A stretch of 64,000 nt of DNA from assembly GCF_003751605.1 (NCBI RefSeq), contig NZ_RJVJ01000002.1, positions 1,783,293-1,847,292 on the forward strand, read 5' to 3'. Made by a program: the position numbers and the translations under genes. Positions 56,519 through 64,000 of the stretch are shown piece by piece; the first letter of the stretch is position 1; each line of letters begins with the position of its first letter. The stretch comes from Kitasatospora cineracea. Its GTDB lineage: Bacteria; Actinomycetota; Actinomycetes; Streptomycetales; Streptomycetaceae. The notes under the pieces are model-generated. The model was given only the letters and a program-made list of their open reading frames with translations, did no database searches and was not told where the DNA came from.

Positions 56519-57802
56519 TCAGCGGCCGGCCAGGGCGTCCAGCCGGGCCCGGTCGAGACCGGTGCGCTCGGTGACCTCGGCGAGGTCGACGGCGCCGCAG
56601 TCCAGGCCGCGCAGCACGTAGCCGCTGAGCGCGCGGGCGGTGGCGGGCTCGTCCATCACATCGCCGCCGGACTTGGCGACGTACGCGGCGAGCCGGGCGC
56701 AGGCGGCGGCCAGGCCCTCGCGGTAGAACGCGTAGACGGCGGCGTACCGGGTCGGCAGGTGGGCGGGGTGCATGTCCCAGCCCTGGTAGTAGGCGCGGGC
56801 CAGCGAGCGGCGGACCAGGCCGTGGTGCAGCCGCCAGGCGGCGTGCACCTGCTCGGCGGTGCCGGCCGGGACGACGTTGGTGGAGCCGTCGGAGAGCCGG
56901 ACGCCGGTGCCGGCCGCGGCGGCCTGCATGACGGCCTTGGCGTGGTCGGCGGCCGGGTGGTCCATGCTCTGGTGGGCGGCGGAGACCCCGCAGGCGGCGC
57001 TGTAGTCGAAGGTGCCGTAGTGCAGGCCGGTGGCCCGGCCCTCGGCGGCCCCGATCATCAGCGCGACGGTGGCCCGGCCGTCCGGGCCGAGGATCGCCTG
57101 GGTGGTCTCGATCTGGATCTCGAACCCGATCCGCCCGGCGGGCAGCCCGGCCCGCCGCTCGAAGTCCTCCAACAGCCGCACCAGCGCGGTGACCTGGGCC
57201 GCGTAGGTGACCTTCGGCAGGGTCAGCACCAGCCCGTCCGGCAGACCGCCCTCGGCCAGCAGGGTGCCCAGGAACAGCTCCAGGGTGCGGATGCCGCGGG
57301 CCCGGACCGGGGCCTCCAGGCACTTGATCCGGATCCCGACGTACGGCGGGGCGCTGCCGTCGGCGACCGCGGCTGCCACCAGCCGGGCGGCCCGGACGGC
57401 CTCGGCGTCCTCCTCGGCGTCGGGGCGCGGGCCGTAGCCGTCCTCGAAGTCGATCCGCAGGTCCTCGACCGGCTCGCGCTCCAGCTTGGCCCGCACCCGG
57501 GCGTGCACGTCGGCCAGCAGCGCGTCGTCCGCGACCCCGAGCGCCTCGGCGAGCCGCCCCGGCGTACCGGCGTGCTCGTCGAACGCGGCGAGCGCCTGCG
57601 CGCCCCACTCCCGGACGGTGTCCGCCCCGAACGCGTCGGCCGGCACGTACACGGTGTGCACCGGCTGCCGGGAGCCGCTCTCGCCCGGGTAACGGCGCGT
57701 CAACTCGGCGTCCACGGGGGCGAGCAGCGCCTCGACGGCCGCCAGGGCGGTGTCCGAGAACGAGACGGGCTGGGCGGCATCGACCTGGGCAGGCTGCGAC
57801 AT
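56519..57802 (-). CDS. CitE/HpcH-like aldolase-lyase family protein
   Basis: The 427-aa TIM-barrel protein has HpcH/HpaI/CitE-type features, among them LRIDFEDGYGPRPDAEEDAEA (split here), GIRIKCLEAPVRARGIRTL, VLTLPKVTYAAQV and FEIQIETTQAI. Family members act on CoA thioesters or malate-like acids. Residues ALMIGAAEGRATGLHYGTFDYSA follow. ATG 57802 (MSQPAQVDA) has GGAGGAGCC upstream; the frame opens to 57880. The exact substrate is unknown. An AT-rich palindrome 30 bases upstream suggests dedicated regulation. Confidence 0.82.
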   Translation of the reverse strand: MSQPAQVDAAQPVSFSDTALAAVEALLAPVDAELTRRYPGESGSRQPVHTVYVPADAFGADTVREWGAQALAAFDEHAGTPGRLAEALGVADDALLADVHARVRAKLEREPVEDLRIDFEDGYGPRPDAEEDAEAVRAARLVAAAVADGSAPPYVGIRIKCLEAPVRARGIRTLELFLGTLLAEGGLPDGLVLTLPKVTYAAQVTALVRLLEDFERRAGLPAGRIGFEIQIETTQAILGPDGRATVALMIGAAEGRATGLHYGTFDYSAACGVSAAHQSMDHPAADHAKAVMQAAAAGTGVRLSDGSTNVVPAGTAEQVHAAWRLHHGLVRRSLARAYYQGWDMHPAHLPTRYAAVYAFYREGLAAACARLAAYVAKSGGDVMDEPATARALSGYVLRGLDCGAVDLAEVTERTGLDRARLDALAGR

Positions 57803-57831
57803 CCGGAGGCTCCTCCACTCACCACGCGACT

Positions 57832-57846
57832 TCAACAATTTGTTGA
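57832..57846. promoter_or_regulatory. AT-rich palindromic operator before the CitE-like gene
   Basis: TCAACAA-T-TTGTTGA is a perfect 7-bp inverted repeat with one central base in otherwise GC-rich DNA. It is 30 bases upstream of the start codon. Such a motif suits an IclR- or GntR-type regulator not encoded nearby. Confidence 0.6.
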
Positions 57847-57936
57847 TGCGAAGGTAGTGGCGGCCCCGCGGAACCGTCAATGGCCGCCCGGCCGGAGGAA
57901 CCGGCGGACGGCCATCACGCGTTTGTGGCTATCTCC

Positions 57937-57996
57937 GAACGGGGCTGTCCCCTGAACGGGGCTGCCTCCGAGCAGGGCGGTCTCCGAACGGGGCTG
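57937..57996. repeat. Direct repeats of GAACGGGGCTG
   Basis: Three exact copies of GAACGGGGCTG (57937, 57954, 57986), plus diverged copies (GAGCAGGGCGG, GGACGGGGCG), lie in the 3' non-coding region of the DUF2637 gene. Their function is unknown. Confidence 0.7.
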
Positions 57997-58016
57997 CCTT
58001 CGGACGGGGCGCGGGA

Positions 58017-59711
58017 TCACTCGCCCCGGCCGGACTCCATGTACCGCTCCTGCAGGTCCTGCCAGACCTTCTCGACGTCCTTCACCGTCACGCCGCCGTC
58101 CGGGCGCGAGCCCGGGACCCCGCGCTGGCTCAGGTACTCCGCGAACCGGCGCTCGTCGGGGTGCCGCTGGTTCTCCTCCATGTAGCTGACCAGCGCGTCG
58201 AAGCACTCGTTCGGGTCGAGCGGCTCCACCGCGCCCGCCATCGGCCGCCGCGCCGGGGCATCCTCCTCCCCGAACGGCAGCGGCTCCGGCTCGGGCGCCA
58301 TCATCGACTCCAGCCGCATCGGCCGGCCGGGCACCAGGATCGGCTCCGCCGCCTCCGCCACCGGCACCTGCTGCCGGGCCGCCGGACCCCGCCCGTTCGC
58401 CGCCGGGCGGTACTCCTCCTGCCGGTACTCCTCCACCTGCCGGTACTCCTCCGGCCGCCCGCCCTGCTCCGGGTACGCCTCGCCCTGCGGCGGCTGGTAG
58501 CCCGACTGCGGCCGGTCCTCCGGGCCGTCCTCCGCCCCGCTCGGCCGCGGCGCCTTGAACCACGGCGACGCCTGCCCCGGCACCCGCGCCGTGTGCACCT
58601 GCTGGTCCGGCTCCGCCACGTGCGAGCGCACCGGGCGGGCCGTCCACACGTTCAGCTCCGCGGACGGGTCGATCACCGGCGCGGCCTGCGCCGCCTCCGG
58701 GTCCTGCTGGTCGCGCAGCCGCAGCGCGGCCAGCTTCGCCAGCGTCGGCACCGCCACCGCCGCGGACACCTGCGGCACCTGCTGGACCGGCGGCTCCGCC
58801 GCACCCGCCGCACCCGCTGCCGCGGCCTGCTGTGCCTGTGCCTGCGCCTGCGCCTGAACCGCCTGCTGAGCCGGCGTCAGCCGGTCGCCCCGCACCGCCG
58901 GCGCCACGGGCGCCGCCTGAACGGACTGGACGGGCTGCCCCGCCGCCACGGCTGCCACGGCCGGCCCTGCCGGGCCCGCCGACACCGCCGGCGCCGTCTG
59001 CTCGGCCGCCGCCGCACTGCCCGGCACCAGCAGCGGGCCGTCGATCCGGTCCAGCACCGTCGGGTCCAGCGGGACACCGTATTTGGCCAGCTTCAGCGGC
59101 AGCAGCGCCTGGAACGGCGCCGAACGCCGCCAGCCCCGCCCGTACCGGAACCGCAGCTGCGCCCGGTACACCAGCCGGTTCTGCTCCAGCCGCACCGTCT
59201 CGTCGTACGAGCGCAGCTCCCACAGCTTCATCCGCCGCCACAGCCGGAACGTCGGCACCGGCGACAGCACCCAGCGCATCAGCCGCACCGACTCCATGTG
59301 CCGGTCCGCGGTGATCGCCGCGATCCGGCCCACCGCGTGCCGCGAGGCCTCGACCACCACCACGAACAGCACCGGGATCACCGCGTGCATCGCCATGCCC
59401 AGCGCGTCGCCCCAGGAGGCCGCCGCGTTGAACGCGATCGTCGCCGCGGTCAGCAGCCAGGCCGTCTGCCGCAGCAGCGGGAACGGGATCCGCAGCCAGG
59501 TCAGCACCAGGTCCAGCGAGAGCAGCACCACGATGCCCGCGTCCACGCCGATCGGGAAGGCGTAGGCGAAGGCACCGAAGCCCTTCTCCATCGCCAGGTC
59601 CCGCACCGAGTTGTACGACCCCGCGAAACCGATCCCCGAGATCACGCACGCGCCGACGGCCACCACACCCAGCAGTGCCCGGTGCGCGCGGGTAAGGGAA
59701 GGACGTGCCAT
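58017..59711 (-). CDS. DUF2637 (SpdB-like) membrane protein
   Basis: The 564-aa product has four membrane helices near the N-terminus (about 13-32, 52-73, 83-100, 105-122), including FAYAFPIGVDAGIVVLLSLDL, typical of DUF2637. A long Ala/Gln/Pro-rich disordered region follows. A C-terminal winged-helix-like segment (VSYMEENQRHPDERRFAEYLSQRG) ends the protein. DUF2637 is known from spread proteins of actinomycete plasmids and from regulatory membrane proteins. ATG 59711 (MARPSLTRAH) is used; the frame opens to 59792. Short palindromes lie just upstream. Confidence 0.75.
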   Translation of the reverse strand: MARPSLTRAHRALLGVVAVGACVISGIGFAGSYNSVRDLAMEKGFGAFAYAFPIGVDAGIVVLLSLDLVLTWLRIPFPLLRQTAWLLTAATIAFNAAASWGDALGMAMHAVIPVLFVVVVEASRHAVGRIAAITADRHMESVRLMRWVLSPVPTFRLWRRMKLWELRSYDETVRLEQNRLVYRAQLRFRYGRGWRRSAPFQALLPLKLAKYGVPLDPTVLDRIDGPLLVPGSAAAAEQTAPAVSAGPAGPAVAAVAAGQPVQSVQAAPVAPAVRGDRLTPAQQAVQAQAQAQAQQAAAAGAAGAAEPPVQQVPQVSAAVAVPTLAKLAALRLRDQQDPEAAQAAPVIDPSAELNVWTARPVRSHVAEPDQQVHTARVPGQASPWFKAPRPSGAEDGPEDRPQSGYQPPQGEAYPEQGGRPEEYRQVEEYRQEEYRPAANGRGPAARQQVPVAEAAEPILVPGRPMRLESMMAPEPEPLPFGEEDAPARRPMAGAVEPLDPNECFDALVSYMEENQRHPDERRFAEYLSQRGVPGSRPDGGVTVKDVEKVWQDLQERYMESGRGE

Positions 59712-60053
59712 TCGTTGATCAACCCCTGGGACTCGGCAGCTGCCGTATACGACCTGTAGCCGCCGAGTACACGTCCCCGCCCCGGGGCGCACCCGTCGGT
59801 CATCGCGTCAGGACGCGATGCCGGTGCGCCGTTGACAGACTCGGCCCACCGGATACTACTCGTACGGGCGTTCGCCCCCGTCGCCAGGCCGGACCGGCAC
59901 CGTACCTCCACTGGTCCACACCACTGTGCGCACCGCCGTACCGCCCGCCGCCGACCCTGCTCCGGCCTGCCCGGCCCCTGTCTGTCCGCCCCTTCCGCCG
60001 ACGTCCTCCTGCCCTTCTGCCCTCCCGCCCGGCACGGCCGAGAGCCACCCCGC
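59712..60053. other. Intergenic region upstream of the DUF2637 gene
   Basis: A 342-base gap with no gene visible. Three perfect palindromes cluster next to the DUF2637 start: TTGATCAA (59715-59722), CGGCAGCTGCCG (59734-59745) and CGTATACG (59744-59751). They may form the operator or leader of that gene. Confidence 0.5.
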
Positions 60054-60722
60054 TCAGCCCTCCGCCGGCCGCTCCGCCGCACCGTTCAAGTACGCCAGCA
60101 CCGCCAGCACCCGCCGGTTGGCGTCCTCCGTCGGCGCGAGCTCCAACTTCCCGAAGATGTTGGCGATGTGCTTGGCCACCGCCCCGTCACTGACCGTCAG
60201 CCGGGCCGCGATCGCCGAGTTCGAACAGCCCTCCGCCATCAGCCCCAGCACCTCCCGCTCCCGCGGCGACAGCCGCTGCAACGGCTCCGACCCCGCGCTG
60301 TGCTGCAGCAGCCGGCCGATCACGTCCGGATCCATCGCCGTCCCCCCGGCCGCCACCCGCCGCACCGCGTCCACGAACTGGTCCGCATTGAACACCCGGT
60401 CCTTGAGCAGGTACCCCACCCCGCCCGTCCCGTCCGCCAGCAACTCCCGCGCGTACAACTGCTGGACGTGCTGCGACAGCACCAGCACCGGCAGGCCCGG
60501 GATCTCCCGGCGCGCCGCCAACGCCGCCTGGAGCCCCTCGTCCGTCAGCGTCGGCGGCAGCCGGACGTCCACCACCGCCACGTCCGGCCGCTCGGACAGC
60601 AGCGCCGCCAGCAGATCCGGCCCGGTCTCCACCGCCGCCGCGATGGTGAACCCGTGGATCTCCAGCAGCCTGGTCAGACCCTGGCGGAGGAGGTAGAGGT
60701 CCTCGGCGAGGACAACGCGCAC
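60054..60722 (-). CDS. NarL/FixJ-family response regulator
   Basis: The 222-aa product has an N-terminal receiver with D52 in VAVVDVRLP, Lys in YLLKDRV, and a LuxR-type helix-turn-helix (LSPREREVLGLMAEGCSNSAIAARL split here). It pairs with the adjoining kinase. GTG 60722 lies inside the kinase gene, so the two overlap by 49 bases and are coupled. Confidence 0.93.
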   Translation of the reverse strand: MRVVLAEDLYLLRQGLTRLLEIHGFTIAAAVETGPDLLAALLSERPDVAVVDVRLPPTLTDEGLQAALAARREIPGLPVLVLSQHVQQLYARELLADGTGGVGYLLKDRVFNADQFVDAVRRVAAGGTAMDPDVIGRLLQHSAGSEPLQRLSPREREVLGLMAEGCSNSAIAARLTVSDGAVAKHIANIFGKLELAPTEDANRRVLAVLAYLNGAAERPAEG

Positions 60723-62083
60723 GGCAGCTCCATCGTGATCGTGGTCGGCCCGCCCACCGGACTGTCGAGCGAGATCGTCCCGTCGAACGTACCCAATCGC
60801 TTCTCGATCCCCCGTAGCCCACCGTCCACCTCCATCCGCGCACCCCCGTGCCCGTCGTCCGTCACCACCACCCGCAGCCGGCCCGCCCGGTACAGCACGT
60901 CCACCCAGGCGTGCCGGGCCCGGGCGTGCTTCGCCGCGTTCGCCAGCAACTCGCTCACGCTGAAGTACACCGCCGTCTCCAGCGCCGCCTCCGGACGCCC
61001 CGGCAGACTCACCGTCACCTCCGTCGGCACCACCGCCGTCAGCGCCAACTCGCGCACCGCGTCCGGCAACCCACGCTCCGCCAGCACCGGCGGATGAATG
61101 CCCCGCACCAGGTCACGCAACTCCTGCAGGGCCTTCGCCGACGCCTCTCGGGCCTCTGCCAGCAGCTCCCTGGCCGCCTCCTGGTCCGTCCTCATCAGGT
61201 GCTCGATCGTCCCCAGCGTCAACCCGATCGACACCAGCCGCGCCTGCGCCCCGTCGTGCAGATCCCGCTCGATCCGCCGCAACTCCGCGGCCTGCGCGTC
61301 CACCGCATCCGCCCGGGTCTCCGTCAGGTGCGCCACCCGCTCGGTCAACTGCGCCCGGCTCGGCTGCGGCCCACCGCCCAGCACCCGGCACGCGAACGCC
61401 CCGTGCGCCCGCACCGCCCACGGCATCGCCAGCAGCCCCGCCACCGCCAGCGCCCCGCCGAGCACCACGGAGAAGAGCAGGTTCACCCGGTGGTTCTCCA
61501 CCCCGAAGAAGTGCCGCGAATCCACCGCCGCCGTCCCCATGAACACCAGCCCGCCCCACACCAGCCCCATCGGCACCCCCAGCAGCGCCAGCACCCCCAC
61601 CGGATTGGCCACCCACCACAGCCCCTCCCGCTGCACCTGGCGGTCCCGCACCGCCCACCGCACGAACTGCACCAACCGCGCCACCTCCGCCCGCCGGTGG
61701 TACGACACCCCCGTCCACCAGAACCCCCGCGCGTCCTGCTCCAACGCCTCCCGGGGCGAATACACCACCCCCCACGGCTCCCCCGCCTCCCGCGCCACCC
61801 GCCGCCGCGTCCACACCGCACCCCGCCGCACGAACCAGTACAGCGAAGACACCCCTGCCAGAACCGCACCGGGCACCGCCACGTACAGCGCCAGCGGCCC
61901 TTGGTCGAACAGCTGCACCGCCACGAACGCCGCACACACCGTCGCCAACAGCGGCCCCACCACCCCCGCTCCCGCCGCCGCCGTCATCACCACGGCCTGC
62001 CCGCCGGCCCGCACCGCCACCCGCACCCGCTCACCCACCGCAGACCGAGCAGCCCCACCACCGAACCACGCTGTCGTCGCCAA
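60674..62083 (-). CDS. Membrane sensor histidine kinase (HisKA_3 type)
   Basis: The 469-aa product has six or so membrane helices in a sensor domain, then the dimerisation/phosphoacceptor motif ELRRIERDLHDGAQARL with His, and an ATPase domain with VSELLANAAKHARA and DDGHGGA. TTG 62083 is chosen because GGGGAG lies six bases upstream (protein begins ATTAWFGGG). The frame opens to 62320 through the rRNA terminator, so the long form is unlikely. GTG 62155 is an alternative without a ribosome site. Confidence 0.88.
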   Translation of the reverse strand: MATTAWFGGGAARSAVGERVRVAVRAGGQAVVMTAAAGAGVVGPLLATVCAAFVAVQLFDQGPLALYVAVPGAVLAGVSSLYWFVRRGAVWTRRRVAREAGEPWGVVYSPREALEQDARGFWWTGVSYHRRAEVARLVQFVRWAVRDRQVQREGLWWVANPVGVLALLGVPMGLVWGGLVFMGTAAVDSRHFFGVENHRVNLLFSVVLGGALAVAGLLAMPWAVRAHGAFACRVLGGGPQPSRAQLTERVAHLTETRADAVDAQAAELRRIERDLHDGAQARLVSIGLTLGTIEHLMRTDQEAARELLAEAREASAKALQELRDLVRGIHPPVLAERGLPDAVRELALTAVVPTEVTVSLPGRPEAALETAVYFSVSELLANAAKHARARHAWVDVLYRAGRLRVVVTDDGHGGARMEVDGGLRGIEKRLGTFDGTISLDSPVGGPTTITMELPCALSSPRTSTSSARV

Positions 62084-62163
62084 AACCCACTCCCCGAGAA
62101 GTCGAACGCCGTCCCCAACAACGCTCTCAGTCTCCCTCGCCCCCCAGGCCGGCACATTGGCCG

Positions 62164-62210
62164 TGCCACCCGTCTTTAAGGTGGACCTAGCACCACCCCC
62201 CTTGGTGGCA
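62164..62210. promoter_or_regulatory. Inverted repeat upstream of the histidine kinase gene
   Basis: TGCCACC (62164-62170) and GGTGGCA (62204-62210) flank further GGTGG/CCACC copies around CTAG (62180-62197). It may be an autoregulatory operator for the two-component system or its promoter. Confidence 0.45.
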
Positions 62211-62229
62211 CTTACTCCCGGGAACGCGA

Positions 62230-62262
62230 GAAAGCCCCCTGACTTCCCGTCAGGGGGCTTTC
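62230..62262 (-). terminator. rRNA operon terminator
   Basis: GAAAGCCCCCTGAC (62230-62243) and GTCAGGGGGCTTTC (62249-62262) form a 14-bp perfect stem with a five-base loop, 13 bases past the 5S 3' end. It is a strong end for the rRNA transcript and protects the kinase gene from read-through. Confidence 0.93.
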
Positions 62263-62274
62263 CCACAATGATTG

Positions 62275-62392
62275 TTCGGCGGCGTCCTACTCTCCCACAG
62301 GGTCCCCCCTGCAGTACCATCGGCGCTGTGAGGCTTAGCTTCCGGGTTCGGAATGTAACCGGGCGTTTCCCTCACGCTATGACCACCGAAAC
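62275..62392 (-). rRNA. rrf: 5S ribosomal RNA
   Basis: The minus strand starts GTTTCGGTGGTCATAGCG and ends AGTAGGACGCCGCCGAA, matching streptomycete 5S rRNA, including CCCGGTTACATTCCGAACCC and CCGATGGTACTGCA. The length is about 118-120 bases; the ends are approximate. Confidence 0.95.
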
Positions 62393-62473
62393 ACTATGAA
62401 ACTGTCGCCGCCCGGCCGGATCCCTCCGGCGGGGGTCGTTGTTTCAGAACAACACAGTGGACGCGAGCAACTG

Positions 62474-64000
<1,527 letters not shown>

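Overview
The window is GC-rich chromosomal DNA from an actinomycete, almost certainly a streptomycete (Streptomyces or Kitasatospora). The evidence is the extreme third-position GC, frequent GTG starts, a single-locus ESX/type VII secretion system of the streptomycete kind, a very long proline/glycine/arginine-rich IF-2, and the actinobacterial order rimP-nusA-ylxR-infB-ylxP-rbfA-nrnA-truB-ribF.

Layout. (i) 1-14.9 kb: type VII secretion locus, with fused three-ATPase eccC, an amino-acid permease placed inside the locus, the mycosin protease gene mycP, two WXG100 genes (esxA/esxB), eccB, then divergently eccE, a coupled unknown gene and an EspI-like ParA ATPase. eccD is not in the window and probably lies upstream. 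(ii) 14.9-28.6 kb, mostly minus strand: ribF, a large protease/NACHT-like protein with degenerate active sites, a GNAT gene, then the truB to rimP transcription/translation block. (iii) 28.9-32.3 kb: Tat lipoprotein, degenerate antibiotic-kinase homologue and two GNATs. (iv) 32.3-38.4 kb: the methylerythritol-phosphate genes ispG and dxr with site-2 protease rip, interrupted by two abutting insertion sequences (IS982-like and IS481 family) at the CTAG that contains the rip stop codon. (v) 38.5-45.5 kb: aldehyde dehydrogenase, PucR regulator, a conjugation-type coupling ATPase and gabT, suggesting GABA/amine catabolism. (vi) 45.6-51.4 kb: PAP2 phosphatase, secreted GH18 protein, DUF2218 gene next to an iron-box-like site, MarR, EamA, LysR and ZIP genes. 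(vii) 51.5-57.8 kb: an unknown small gene, an Mrr-like protein with eroded catalytic residues, an unknown 501-aa protein, a YigZ/IMPACT protein and a CitE-like protein. (viii) 58-64 kb: a DUF2637 membrane protein, a NarL-type two-component system, then 5S and partial 23S rRNA on the minus strand.

The main recurring surprise is loss of catalytic residues in otherwise intact reading frames: the trypsin/NACHT protein (15901-19308), the aminoglycoside-kinase relative (29868-30767) and the Mrr-like protein (52069-53742). The clearest structural signals are the nested double IS insertion that reuses a CTAG, a roughly 160-bp imperfect palindrome beside it, a 23-bp-arm perfect hairpin inside the rbfA/nrnA boundary, and a set of strong stem-loop terminators that define transcription units.
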